From positions 11,209 through 75,208 of the forward strand of contig DASUGU010000020.1 in the NCBI GenBank assembly GCA_036273855.1: a DNA stretch of 64,000 bases. Direction: 5' to 3'. Under the pieces are notes generated by a model that saw only the letters and a program-made list of their open reading frames with translations, was not told the origin of the DNA and did not search any database. Positions 25,680 to 34,915 of this stretch are shown here, piece after piece (the stretch's first letter is position 1; each line of letters begins with the position of its first letter). This stretch comes from DATEPR01 sp036273855. Lineage in GTDB: Bacteria; Actinomycetota; Actinomycetes; Mycobacteriales; Pseudonocardiaceae. The translations under genes and the position numbers were made by a program.

Positions 25680-28010
25680 CGGGCCGCTGCCCACCGGCAC
25701 CGGATCGGCCGACTCCTCCGGCGGCGGCGCGCCCCGCCTGCCCATCTTCGACGGCCACCAGTTCCACCGGCCCAGCAGAACGGCCGTGGACGGCACCAAC
25801 AGGGTGCGCACCAGGAACGTGTCCATCAGGATGCCCAGCGCCAGGCCGGTGCCGATGTCGCGCACCTCGTCGCCGAGGCTGCCACCCGCCACCGCGAACA
25901 CCGCGAACGTGCCGGCCAGGATCAGCCCGGCGGACGTGACCGTGGTGCCGGTGGTGCTCAGCGCCTTCGTGATGGCCTGGCGCAGCGGCAGCCGTCGCGC
26001 CTCCTCGCGGATGCGGCTCATCACCAGGATGTTGTAGTCCTCACCGAGCGCGAGCAGGAAGATGAACATCAGGAACGGCATGAAGAACGTCAGCCCGCCG
26101 TGGCCGGCGATCTTCAGGAAGATCAGCACCGAGATGCCCAGCGCCGCCAGGTAGGACAGGCCCACCGACGCGATCAGGTACAGCGGCGCCACCACGCTGC
26201 GCATCACCAGGCCGAGCAGCAGCCCGATGACGAGGATGGCGATCGGGATCACCGTGCCCAGGTCGCTGCCGGAGATGGCACTGATGTCGTACACGGCGGG
26301 CGCCTCACCGGCCACGCCCGAGTCTGTGGCACCGACGGCGTGCGCCACGGACGTCACCGCGGCCCGGATCGCCGGCACCGCGTTCATCGCCTGCGTCGTG
26401 CTCGGGTCACCGGCCGTGAGCCCCACCAGGTACTGCACGGTGTGCCCGTCCGCGCTGACGAAGGAGGCGGTGGCCCGGTAGAGCTGGTATTCGATGGCTG
26501 GCACGTGCACCTGCGGCGGCGGGATCGGCGGCAATGCCTGCGCCGGGCCGAGCTGGTCGTGCAGCTGCGTGTACAGGGCAGGCGGCAGGGCAGCGCCGTT
26601 CGGGTTGAGCGCGCCGGTCACGTGGGTGAACTGGCCGGCCGCGGCGAGTCTGCGCTGGGCGTCGGCGAGCACCGTCGGATCGCCCCACGCGGTGTTCGGC
26701 AGCTTCAGCAGCACACTGGTCGGCGATGCGGCCAGTTGCGGGAAGTGCTTGTCCTGCAACGCGGCGCCGGCCGCCGAGTCGGTGCCGGTCGGTGCGGTGA
26801 CCGCGCCGCCGAAACCGGACGCCTGGTAGCCGAGAGACGCCACGGCCAGGCCGCCGAACAGCACGACGCCGATGACCAGGGTGAGCACCGGCCGCTGCAC
26901 GATCCGCGCCGAGATCCGCCCCCACACGCCGCGGCCGGCACCGGACTTGATCTTCATCGGCCAGAACAGTCCCCGGCCGAAGATGGCCACCAGCGCGGGC
27001 AGCAGGGTCAGCGCGGCCACGAGCATCACGCCGATACCGATGGCCAGTGGCACGCCGAGATCGGCGTACAGGCCGAAACTGGCCGCCAGCAACGACACCA
27101 GGGCCGCGATGACGGTGCCGGCGGAGAACGTCACCGACTCACCGACCCGGGCCACGGCCCGGATCACGGCGTCCCGGTGCGCCATGCCGTGGCCCATCTC
27201 CTCGCGGACCCGGAACATCAGGAACAGGCCGTAGTCGGTGCCGGCGCCCAGGACCAGCACGATCAGCAGGAACTGGGCCAGCGGCGACACCTGGAGCCCG
27301 GCCTTCGCGGCCGCGCCCACCAGCGGGCCGGCCAGGGTCACCACCAGGAAGGCCGGCACCAGCGTGACCAGCGGTGCGAGCAGCGACCGGAAGATCAGCA
27401 GCAGCAACACCAGAATCAGTGCCACGGACAGGAACTGCAGCTTGTTGCCGGTGTCGCCGTTGGCGGCCTGGTTGTCCACCTGAGCGGCGATCTGACCGGT
27501 CAGGTGGGCCTGCAGGCCGGACGGCAGCCCGGCGGCGGCGATCGTGGCCCGCATCCCGTCGACCACCGGCTTGGTCCCGTTCGGCCCGGTGCCGATCCCG
27601 ACCAGCGCCTGCACCTGCTCGGCCTGCTGGTCGCGGGACTGGCCGGTGTCGCGCACCTGCTGCACGCCCGACACCTTCGACAGCTTCGCCACCAGCCCGT
27701 CCACGGCCTGCTGGTCGGCGGCCGTGAGCCGGCGGCCGTCCGTGGCGACGATCACCGTGATCGGCTGGACGTTGCCGCGCTGGAACGCCGACGACAGTTG
27801 CTGGGCGTGCGAACTGGGCGCACTGGCCGGCAGGAAGTCGGCATTGTTCGAGTCGGTCGCGCTGGCCAGCGAGGGCAGGAAGTGCGCGGCGGCGACCGTG
27901 CCGACCAGCCACACGACCACCACGAGCCAGCGGAACCGGACCGAGAATCGCCCAATGGCCTCGAATACGGCGCCCACGGCACCGTGACCATCGCCGGCCG
28001 ATCTGGTCAT
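25668..28010 (-). CDS. MMPL-family RND exporter
   Basis: 780 residues with the RND layout: TM1 at about 27-46, an outer domain (47-180), a block of TM helices, a second outer domain (about 400-545) and a final TM block. The proton-relay region is GAGTDYGLFLMFRVREEMGHG in the first half, with LGEDYNILVMSRIREEA in the second. It probably exports a lipid or hydrophobic compound. It is convergent with the TetR/winged-helix pair and 100 bases downstream of a GNAT gene. A TetR-type regulator lies nearby but in a separate transcription unit. Confidence 0.92.
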   Translation of the reverse strand: MTRSAGDGHGAVGAVFEAIGRFSVRFRWLVVVVWLVGTVAAAHFLPSLASATDSNNADFLPASAPSSHAQQLSSAFQRGNVQPITVIVATDGRRLTAADQQAVDGLVAKLSKVSGVQQVRDTGQSRDQQAEQVQALVGIGTGPNGTKPVVDGMRATIAAAGLPSGLQAHLTGQIAAQVDNQAANGDTGNKLQFLSVALILVLLLLIFRSLLAPLVTLVPAFLVVTLAGPLVGAAAKAGLQVSPLAQFLLIVLVLGAGTDYGLFLMFRVREEMGHGMAHRDAVIRAVARVGESVTFSAGTVIAALVSLLAASFGLYADLGVPLAIGIGVMLVAALTLLPALVAIFGRGLFWPMKIKSGAGRGVWGRISARIVQRPVLTLVIGVVLFGGLAVASLGYQASGFGGAVTAPTGTDSAAGAALQDKHFPQLAASPTSVLLKLPNTAWGDPTVLADAQRRLAAAGQFTHVTGALNPNGAALPPALYTQLHDQLGPAQALPPIPPPQVHVPAIEYQLYRATASFVSADGHTVQYLVGLTAGDPSTTQAMNAVPAIRAAVTSVAHAVGATDSGVAGEAPAVYDISAISGSDLGTVIPIAILVIGLLLGLVMRSVVAPLYLIASVGLSYLAALGISVLIFLKIAGHGGLTFFMPFLMFIFLLALGEDYNILVMSRIREEARRLPLRQAITKALSTTGTTVTSAGLILAGTFAVFAVAGGSLGDEVRDIGTGLALGILMDTFLVRTLLVPSTAVLLGRWNWWPSKMGRRGAPPPEESADPVPVGSGPSAA

Positions 28011-28110
28011 GCGTGTACCCCGGTCTCCCGCCTGGACTGTGTATTGCCCACGGTGGCACAGGCCGCTGGCGGCCTGCCGCCGGTATGCCGGGTTGGTGCT
28101 GTGATTGCCC

Positions 28111-28578
28111 TCACCGCAAATCGCTGCGGTAGAACAGTTTCGTCGGGAGTACAGCGGCGCCGAGCTCGGCGTAGAACCGCTGCGCGGCCGTGTTGCCCTG
28201 GTCGGCGGTCCACTCCACCCGGCTGCACCCGCGCTGCTCGGCGATCTCGAACAACGCGGCCATCAGCCGCCGACCGACCCCGGACTGCCGGTGCTCACCA
28301 GCGACGAACAACTCCTTCAGGTACAGCGACCGCCGGGTACCCACGGCAGGCCACAGGTACGTGTAGGCGGCCATCCCGGCCAGGTCGGCACCCGCCCAGG
28401 CGAGCAGTACGGTCGCCGCGGGCAGGTCCCCGAACAGCGCGTCCTCGGTCTCGTCGACGTCGGGCCGGGAATCGGTGCCGTAGAACACGGCCAACTCGGT
28501 GAGCAGCCCGACCAGTGCGTCGACGTCCGCCGGCCGGGCCGGTTCGATGCGGATGATCACCCCGTCACTGTGGCACAC
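28111..28578 (-). CDS. GNAT-family N-acetyltransferase
   Basis: About 155 residues with the acetyl-CoA-binding segment LYLKELFVAGEHRQSGVGRRL (a V-x-x-x-x-Q/R-x-x-G-x-G/R-type motif A) and a C-terminal NTAAQRFYAELGA block. Substrate unknown. The GTG at 28578 abuts a terminator stem; a second GTG at 28560 (MIIRIEPARPADVDAL) gives the more usual N-terminus and may be the real start. It lies upstream of the MMPL gene on the same strand. Confidence 0.85.
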   Translation of the reverse strand: MCHSDGVIIRIEPARPADVDALVGLLTELAVFYGTDSRPDVDETEDALFGDLPAATVLLAWAGADLAGMAAYTYLWPAVGTRRSLYLKELFVAGEHRQSGVGRRLMAALFEIAEQRGCSRVEWTADQGNTAAQRFYAELGAAVLPTKLFYRSDLR

Positions 28579-28580
28579 GG

Positions 28581-28622
28581 CCTCGGCCCCGCCCGCGAGC
28601 GAACTCGCGAACGGGGCCGAGG
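28581..28622 (-). terminator. Terminator after the GH6 cellulase
   Basis: An 11-bp outer stem (CCTCGGCCCCG with CGGGGCCGAGG) and a 6-bp inner stem (CGCGAG with CTCGCG, loop CGAA) are joined by a 2x2 internal loop. It begins 27 bases after the cellulase stop and ends just before the GNAT start. No U-tract is present. Confidence 0.75.
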
Positions 28623-28649
28623 TGGTGCGCTACCGGGGCTGCCGAACGA

Positions 28650-30494
28650 TCAGGACAGCGGCGGGAACGAGTTGGCCACGAGCATCTGGAACTCGGCCGG
28701 GAAGAACTGACCAGCGGGCACGTCGAAGCCCGAGATCGAACCGGTCGAGTAGGTGCCACCGTTGCCGTCGGTGTTGGTGCCTGCCGGGTCGCAGTGCGGG
28801 TCACCGTGCGAGTGCGTCGCGGACGGGAAGTCACCGTCGGACTCACCCGGCGGCTTGATCCACACGAACGCCTCGATCGGGCTGGACGTGCCCATGGGCT
28901 CGTCCTGCGGACGGGCACCGATGCCGGCGCCGTTCTGGTTGCACCAGTCGCCCCGGAACGGGCGCTTGTCGATGGCGTTCGCCTGGACGTACGCCTGCGG
29001 GTTGGTGGGAGTGCTGTTCAGCGCGGTCGGCCGGTTCGGCCCGCCCCAGCCGTTGCGGGACGTGTCGATCAGGAACCGCTTGCTCGTCGGGAAGCCGGAG
29101 CCCACCAGGGTGTTGTACATGGCGGTGTCGTAGGACAGCTCGTCGAACGTCGGGTTGAACTGGTAGAACAGCGCCGAGTCGAGTTGCTGGCCGCCGACGT
29201 TGAGGTTCGGGTTGGTCAGGAACGGTTCCTGCGTCGGGGTGTAGTTCGCCGTGTCACTGATGAACCCGTCGATGCTGGCGTAACCGGCCGTCGTGCCCAG
29301 GACGACGCTGTTGTAGACAGCGGGGGTCCGGGTCATGTTGTCCGGCCAGCCCAGCCACGCCGAGTGCGCGATGTCCAGGTAGTTGTACACGTTCGGAATC
29401 GCGTGCAACTTGTTCAGCGCGTACGTGATGCCCTGCTCGTAGAACGGGGTCGACGTGGCACAGTGCGGCATGCTCTGGTTGGTGACCACGTTGGGCAGCG
29501 AGTCCGGCTCGATGATGGCCACGATCCGGAGGTTGCTGTTGGCGTACTTCGGCGTGCTCAGGATCGACGCGATCGGGTCGATGTAGCTCGACTCGTAGGT
29601 CGTCAGGCCCGCCGCGGTGGCCGGGATCTCGCCGTTGGACGCCAGTGCCGCGCAGTCACGGCCGGGCAGGTCGTAGACCACGATCTCGACGGTCTCCGGG
29701 GAGGTCGTCTTGGCGAGCGCGTCGTCCAGTTGCGCGGCCAACCCGGTCCGCCCGGTGGTGCCGCCGCCGGCGATCGCCGACATCGTGTCCAGCCAGATGG
29801 CCGTCGGGAAACTGGCGACGGACCGCTGGGCCGCGTTGGTGGCGTTCGCGTTGACCTCGGCCACGTAGTCCGGGTTCAGATACGGCACCGCACCGGTGAA
29901 CGGATCGGCGACATGGGTGCCCGGAGGCGGCGCGGCCGTCGTCGTGGTCGGCGGCGGAGTTGCCGTCGTCGTGGTCGGCGGCGGAGCGGCCGTCGTGGTC
30001 GGCGGAGGCGGAGCTGCGGTCGTCGTGGTCGGCGGAGGCGGCGTGGTGGTGCCGCCGGTCGAGCACTGCACGCCGTTGAAGCTGAACGCGGTGGGTGCCG
30101 GGTTGGTGTTCGAGTAGGCGAAGTTCGCGCCCATGTCCACGGTCGCACCAGTGGCCAGCGCACCGTTCCACGTCTCGTTCGTCACGGTGACGTTCGCGCC
30201 GGTCTGCGACCACTCGCCGTTCCAGCCCGAGGACAACGTCTGGCCGGCCGAGTAGCTGTACTTCAGCGACCAACTGGTGATCGGATCACCCGTATTCGTC
30301 ACCTGAATGTCGGTGGTGAAGCCGACATTCCACTGCGTGACAATGGAATAGGTGACCGAGCATCCGCTCGCCGCAGCACTCGCCTGCGTGCCGGCGAACG
30401 CAATCACCCCCGCTCCCACCACTAAGGCCCCGGCAACGGCCACGCCCCGGCGTACACCGGACCGCCCGTTGCCACGTAAGAAGTTCAATTTCAT
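28650..30494 (-). CDS. Secreted GH6 cellobiohydrolase with N-terminal CBM2
   Basis: 614 residues. A signal peptide (about 1-41, basic RRG then hydrophobic, ending ASA) leads to a CBM2 cellulose-binding module (about 45-145, CSVTYSIVTQWNVGFTTDIQ). A long Pro/Thr linker follows (about 147-195), then a GH6 catalytic domain. GH6 signatures are VYDLPGRDCAALASNGE and AIIEPDSLPN; IDTSRNGWGGP and FVWIKPPGESDG also match, and the several loops suggest the exo-acting type. The ATG at 30494 has GAGGAG 6 bases upstream, so the longer upstream reading is rejected. A 1.1-kb gene-free region lies upstream and a strong terminator downstream. Confidence 0.93.
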   Translation of the reverse strand: MKLNFLRGNGRSGVRRGVAVAGALVVGAGVIAFAGTQASAAASGCSVTYSIVTQWNVGFTTDIQVTNTGDPITSWSLKYSYSAGQTLSSGWNGEWSQTGANVTVTNETWNGALATGATVDMGANFAYSNTNPAPTAFSFNGVQCSTGGTTTPPPPTTTTAAPPPPTTTAAPPPTTTTATPPPTTTTAAPPPGTHVADPFTGAVPYLNPDYVAEVNANATNAAQRSVASFPTAIWLDTMSAIAGGGTTGRTGLAAQLDDALAKTTSPETVEIVVYDLPGRDCAALASNGEIPATAAGLTTYESSYIDPIASILSTPKYANSNLRIVAIIEPDSLPNVVTNQSMPHCATSTPFYEQGITYALNKLHAIPNVYNYLDIAHSAWLGWPDNMTRTPAVYNSVVLGTTAGYASIDGFISDTANYTPTQEPFLTNPNLNVGGQQLDSALFYQFNPTFDELSYDTAMYNTLVGSGFPTSKRFLIDTSRNGWGGPNRPTALNSTPTNPQAYVQANAIDKRPFRGDWCNQNGAGIGARPQDEPMGTSSPIEAFVWIKPPGESDGDFPSATHSHGDPHCDPAGTNTDGNGGTYSTGSISGFDVPAGQFFPAEFQMLVANSFPPLS

Positions 30495-31575
30495 GCGGTT
30501 CTCCTCACGACAGCGATGTCCTTCTGCAGGCCAAGTGACGCTGCCGCACGCGGGGCGACTCATGACCGGTCAAGAAGTTAGGTACCAGCGCGCTTGCCCG
30601 ACAAGGCCCGACCCGTCGCCGGCCCGGCGCACGCCGCAGGCCAGCCGAAACCCCTGGAAAACCTTGAAAATTTCAGTACATAGCAGGTCAGGCGTTGCCC
30701 GCGATCCAGCTCGTGGCGGCCGCTCACCGGCTCGTTGGGGTGACTCGGGGGTCGGGTGGCGGGCTGTGGCAGAACTCGGTACTATTCAGTGGTAGCAACG
30801 ATTTCCTGATTCCGGTTCCTTGAGGTCGCCACTCGATAGAGTGACTTTGGGGATAACAGGCGGAAGTCGGAACTAAAACACTACAGGATTCGTTGCGTGT
30901 TTAAGCGGAGCGCGCGCAGGACACAACCGCCCGCATGCGCACCTCTTTTTTTGCCTACCCACACACCGCTACCCAGGAGCCGCCTGCCCCGACCCCTCCA
31001 TGGCATCGATCGCGCCCAAGCGGCACCCACCATCGCGGTCCACAGGTCCGGATACCCGGGTCCGATGGTCCGGAAGTCGAGTGCTACTCGTCAGGCCGGC
31101 GCCTGGCCGCCAGCTTTCGAGTAGGCACCGTTCCTCCGAGGGCTCACCATCGAGCGGCTTCCTCCCCGGGCTCACCGTCGAGCGGCCGCCGCAGCTCTCG
31201 AGTCGTGGCAGAGAAAGCTTCACAGGGGTCTCGGCTGGTGGCCTGTGTGCGGGAGTCGCGCCAGCCTGGCTCGCCTTCGAGCGCTGGGCTCGGCTCCCGC
31301 TCCGCGGACGTGGGCAGGCGCTCAGCGCGCCCGCGGCTTACAGCCGCCCGCCGCTGCCGGCCACCCCGAGGACCCGTCGACGGAGCTCGCCCTGCTTGTC
31401 GACCGAGCTCGGTCTACTTTGAGCGTGAGGCCCGTGCGCTGAGCGTGAGGCCGGTGCGCCCGCAAGCGGACACACCGGCCATCTGGATCGCGCCGGCTTC
31501 CAGGCCTCAACAGGATCGCATCGGCTGCCAGGCCTAGGCGGATGCCACCGACTGCCAGATCTCAGGTGCCAGACC
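30495..31575. other. 1.1-kb region without a recognisable gene
   Basis: No open frame here has a plausible ribosome-binding site or family resemblance. The first 200 bases should carry the cellulase promoter and include an unusually AT-rich patch (30655-30685). A run of seven T lies at 30946-30952. From 31080 on the sequence has short imperfect repeats: GGGCTCACC recurs at 31140 and 31168 (28-base spacing), a 20-bp tandem pair lies at 31421-31460, and TGCCAGA/CTCAGG duplications lie at 31554-31581. It may be a decayed gene or repeat-rich spacer. Confidence 0.6.
31421..31460. repeat. 20-bp tandem duplication
   Basis: Two adjacent 20-bp units, each GAGCGTGAGG followed by CCCGTGCGCT or CCGGTGCGCC (17 of 20 bases identical). 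It lies in the gene-free region downstream of the malonate-semialdehyde dehydrogenase stop. Confidence 0.6.
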
Positions 31576-33072
31576 TCAGGTGTTCTGCGGGAAGCCGAGG
31601 TTCACCCCGCCATGCGATGGGTCGAGCCACCGGCTGGTGATGACCTTGCCGCGGGTGAAGAAATGGACGCCCTCGGGCCCGTAGGCGTGCGAGTCGCCGA
31701 ACAGCGAGTCCTTCCATCCACCGAACGAGTAGTACGACACCGGCACCGGGATGGGCACGTTGACCCCGACCATGCCGACCTCGACCTCGTGCTGGAACCG
31801 CCGGGCCGCGCCGCCGTCGTTGGTGAAGATGGCGGTGCCGTTGCCGTAGGGGTTGGCGTTCACCAGGTCGAGGGCGTCCTGGTAGGTGGGAACCCGCACG
31901 ACGGACAGGACCGGGCCGAAGATTTCGTCGGTGTAGACGGACATGTCGGGCGTCACGTTGTCGAACAGTGTTGGGCCCAGCCAGAAGCCGGCGGTGTCAC
32001 CGTCGACCGGGTGGCTCCGGCCGTCCACGGCCAGGGTGGCACCCTCGGCCTTGCCGGCGTCCAGATAGGACACGACCTTGTCGCGGTGGGCCGCCGTGAC
32101 CAGGGGGCCCATCTCGCAGCCGGTGCGGCGGCCGTCGCCGACGTGCAGGCCGGACATGCGGTCGCGGATCGCGGCGATCAGAGGGTCAGCCGTCTGGCCT
32201 ACCGCCACGACCACCGACACCGCCATGCACCGCTCCCCCGCCGATCCGAAGCCGGCCGACACTGCCGCGTCCGCGGCCAGGTCGACGTCGGCGTCGGGGA
32301 GCACGACCATGTGGTTCTTCGCGCCGCCGAGTGCCTGGACGCGCTTTCCGTTGCCCGTACCGCGGGTGTAGACGTAGCGGGCGATCGGGGTCGAGCCGAC
32401 GAACGAGATCGCCTTCACCTTCGGGTGGTCCAGGAGGGCGTCGACCGCGACCTTGTCGCCGTGGGCGACGTTGAACACGCCAGCCGGCAGGCCCGCCTCG
32501 GCCCACAGTTCGGCGATGAAGTTGGCCGCTCCCGGGTCCTTCTCGGACGGCTTCAGTACCACCGCGTTCCCGCAGGCGATCGCGTTCGGCACGAACCACA
32601 GCGGCACCATCGCCGGGAAGTTGAACGGCGAGATCACTCCGACCACGCCCAGCGGCTGCCGGATCGAGTACACGTCCACCCTGGTCGACGCGTTCTCGCT
32701 GAACCCGCCCTTCAACAACTCCGGTATCCCGCACGCGTACTCGACCGACTCCAACGCCCGCTGGATCTCGCCGGCCGCGTCGGAGAGCACCTTGCCGTGC
32801 TGGCTGGTGACGATCGCGGCCAGCTCGGACTTGCGCTGATTGACCAGTTCACGGAAGGCGAACAGCACGTTGGCCCTGGTGGTGAGCGACGCCGACCGCC
32901 ACGTCCGCCACGCCGACTCCGCCGCCGCCACGGCCTGGTCGATCTCGGCGGGCGCCGCGAAGTCGACCTGCGCCGTGACCTGTCCGGTCGCCGGGTCGTA
33001 GACCTTGCCGGTCCGTTCCGCTGGGCCGTCCCACGGCTTGCCGTCGATCCAGTGGGTGATTCGGTCGGTCAT
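31576..33072 (-). CDS. mmsA: CoA-acylating (methyl)malonate-semialdehyde dehydrogenase
   Basis: 498 residues, aldehyde dehydrogenase fold. It oxidises malonate semialdehyde (or methylmalonate semialdehyde) with NAD and CoA to acetyl-CoA (or propionyl-CoA) and CO2. The catalytic Cys is C282 (GSAGERCMAV), the oxyanion Asn N151 (SPFNFP), and the NAD region SFVGSTPIA. The general-base Glu of ordinary ALDHs is replaced in LGGAKNHMVV, the hallmark of the CoA-dependent MMSDH group. The ATG at 33072 has GGGAGGA 6 bases upstream. In this cluster it would complete beta-alanine breakdown after the transaminase. A 28-bp repeat array lies immediately upstream. Confidence 0.93.
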   Translation of the reverse strand: MTDRITHWIDGKPWDGPAERTGKVYDPATGQVTAQVDFAAPAEIDQAVAAAESAWRTWRSASLTTRANVLFAFRELVNQRKSELAAIVTSQHGKVLSDAAGEIQRALESVEYACGIPELLKGGFSENASTRVDVYSIRQPLGVVGVISPFNFPAMVPLWFVPNAIACGNAVVLKPSEKDPGAANFIAELWAEAGLPAGVFNVAHGDKVAVDALLDHPKVKAISFVGSTPIARYVYTRGTGNGKRVQALGGAKNHMVVLPDADVDLAADAAVSAGFGSAGERCMAVSVVVAVGQTADPLIAAIRDRMSGLHVGDGRRTGCEMGPLVTAAHRDKVVSYLDAGKAEGATLAVDGRSHPVDGDTAGFWLGPTLFDNVTPDMSVYTDEIFGPVLSVVRVPTYQDALDLVNANPYGNGTAIFTNDGGAARRFQHEVEVGMVGVNVPIPVPVSYYSFGGWKDSLFGDSHAYGPEGVHFFTRGKVITSRWLDPSHGGVNLGFPQNT

Positions 33073-33166
33073 CGCCGTCCTCCCGGAGCGGTCTTGTGGG
33101 CAGTGGTGGTGATCGTGGGTCGGCCGTTCGGCGGCCAACTCGATGGGACTGGGTCTGGCGGACAGG

Positions 33167-33476
33167 GCGAGTTGGCCGGTGGGTGGCCGACTCGGATGAG
33201 TCGACCACTCGGTGGTCAGGTGGGCCAGTTGGCCACTCAGTCGTCAGGTGGTGCGAATTGGCCAGTCAGCGGCCAGGTCGAGCGAGATGGCCGCTCAGCG
33301 GTCATCTCAGCGAGATGGCCGCTCAGTGGTCAGGTGGTGCGGGTTGGCGCTCGGTCGTCGGCTTGGTGAGTTGGCCGCTCAGTGGTCGGCTCGGCGAGTT
33401 GGCCACTCAGCGGTCGGTGGAGCGGTTGGCCGCTCGGTGGGTTGGCTGGTGAGTGGTCGGCTCGTGGCTTGGGTTG
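33167..33476. repeat. 28-bp head-to-tail repeat array between mmsA and the transaminase
   Basis: Eleven imperfect units start at 33167, 33195, 33224, 33253, 33282, 33310, 33339, 33366, 33394, 33422 and 33449, spacing 27-29 bases. The consensus on the plus strand is GCGAGTTGGCCGCTCAG followed by YGGTCRGGTGG. There are no spacers. The unit at 33366 matches 24 of 28 bases of the reverse complement of a unit in the array at 12305-12960. It fills most of the 411 bases between two minus-strand genes; there are no convincing coding frames. Confidence 0.85.
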
Positions 33477-33483
33477 TCCGCCG

Positions 33484-34782
33484 TTAGGTGAGTTGTTCGT
33501 TGGTTACTGCCATCACCTCGCTCAGGATGCCCAGGGCTTCTTCTGCTTCGTCTTCGGTGACCGTCATGGGCGGGGCCAACCGTAGGACGTTGCCGTGTAG
33601 GCCACCTTTCCCTACTAGGAGGCCCCTCTCCTTGGTTGCTTCCAGGGCGATCGTGGCTGCTTTGGGGCTCGGGTCGCCGTTCGGAGTGACCAGCTCCACG
33701 CCGATCATCAGGCCCTTGCCTCGGACGTCGCCCACCACGCCGTTTCCTTCGGCGGCATCCATCAACCCGCCTATGATCCGGTCGCCGATCTTGGCCGCGT
33801 TGTCCTGTAGGTCGTGGTCGAGGACGTACTTCAGGACCGCGGCGGCACCGGCCGTTGCTACCGGGTTGCCGCCGAACGTCGAGATCGAGTTGGCCGTGAT
33901 GCTGTCCATCAGGTCACCGCGCGCGACGACGCCACCGATGGCCAGGCCGTTGCCCAAACCCTTCGCGAACGTCATCGCGTCCGGCCGCACCCCGTGCGCC
34001 TGGATCCCCCAGAAGTGCTCGCCGGTCCGACCCCATCCGGTCTGCACCTCGTCGGACACGAACAGGATCCCGTACTCGTCCAACACCTCCTGGAATGCCC
34101 CGTACAGCCCGTCCGGCGGCAGCGTGAAGCCGCCCACGCCCTGAATCGGCTCGGCGATCAGACAGGCGATATCCCCCGACGTGGTGGTTTCGATGACGTC
34201 CCGCAGGTCGGCTACGCAGGCCGCGATGTAGTCGGCATCCGAGAGATCGCGCCACCGGCTGCGGTAGCGGTAGCCGCCCTGCACGTAGCTGACGTTCATC
34301 GGGCGCAACGCCGTCGCCGACCAACCACGGTTGCCCGTGATGGCGATCGTGCCGAAACCTCTGCCGTGGTAGGAGTTTCGCATCGCGAGGACCTGGTTGC
34401 TGCGCCTCGCCTGGGTGGCCAGCATGAGCACCGTTTCGTTGGCCTCGGTGCCGGAGTTGGTGAAGAACACCTTGGCGTCGGGGATGCCGGACAGCTCAGC
34501 GATCCGCTCCGCCAACTCGACCTGCTGGCGGATCAGGTACAGGGTCGACGTGTGTAGGACGCCGGTGTCCAACTGACGGCGGATGGCGTCGCTGATCTCG
34601 GCCACGTCGTAGCCGATGGCGTTGGTCAGGATGCCGGCGAAGAAGTCGAGGTAGGTCCGGCCGTTGGCGTCGGTGACCCGCCGGCCGTTGGCGGCGACGA
34701 TCTCGATGGGCTCGTCGTAGTAGAGGGCCAACCAGTGGGGCAGCACCGCACGGTGCCTGGCCAGCAGGTCGTCGTCGGTCAT
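33484..34782 (-). CDS. Class III (omega) aminotransferase, probably beta-alanine or 4-aminobutyrate type
   Basis: 432-residue PLP enzyme of the acetylornithine/GABA/beta-alanine transaminase family. The PLP phosphate site is FFTNSGTEANE, the Asp that binds the ring nitrogen lies in ILFVSDEVQTGWGRTG, and the Schiff-base Lys is in TFAKGLGNGLAIGG. The ATG at 34782 has GGGAGG 8-9 bases upstream. In the context of beta-ureidopropionase and malonate-semialdehyde dehydrogenase, the most economical substrate is beta-alanine. It is divergent from a PucR regulator, with a palindrome in the 133-base promoter region. Confidence 0.88.
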   Translation of the reverse strand: MTDDDLLARHRAVLPHWLALYYDEPIEIVAANGRRVTDANGRTYLDFFAGILTNAIGYDVAEISDAIRRQLDTGVLHTSTLYLIRQQVELAERIAELSGIPDAKVFFTNSGTEANETVLMLATQARRSNQVLAMRNSYHGRGFGTIAITGNRGWSATALRPMNVSYVQGGYRYRSRWRDLSDADYIAACVADLRDVIETTTSGDIACLIAEPIQGVGGFTLPPDGLYGAFQEVLDEYGILFVSDEVQTGWGRTGEHFWGIQAHGVRPDAMTFAKGLGNGLAIGGVVARGDLMDSITANSISTFGGNPVATAGAAAVLKYVLDHDLQDNAAKIGDRIIGGLMDAAEGNGVVGDVRGKGLMIGVELVTPNGDPSPKAATIALEATKERGLLVGKGGLHGNVLRLAPPMTVTEDEAEEALGILSEVMAVTNEQLT

Positions 34783-34885
34783 CGGGCGGCCTCCCATGCG
34801 CGGGGGTGGATGTCCCGAGTCTGGCCAGCCGGCCGCCGGCCCGCCACCAACAACATGTATCGGGAATCAGCCTTCTGGATTACGT

Positions 34886-34893
34886 TGTGCACA
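34886..34893. promoter_or_regulatory. Palindrome in the transaminase/PucR divergent promoter
   Basis: TGTGCACA, inside CGTTGTGCACACCG, lies 23 bases upstream of the PucR start and about 100 bases from the transaminase start. It is a candidate operator. Similar TGTGTG/CACACTG elements occur before the beta-ureidopropionase gene at 38107-38150. Confidence 0.35.
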
Positions 34894-34915
34894 CCGATCG
34901 AGGGAGCGCGGCGCG

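Noticed and set aside
30920..30952. Intrinsic terminator with a T7 tract
   Set aside because: The T-run is real but only a 5-bp stem precedes it and no plus-strand gene ends here.
30897..31537. Small plus-strand frames in the gene-free region
   Set aside because: Arg/Ser/Pro-rich translations without ribosome-binding sites or recognisable motifs, overlapping in several frames at once.
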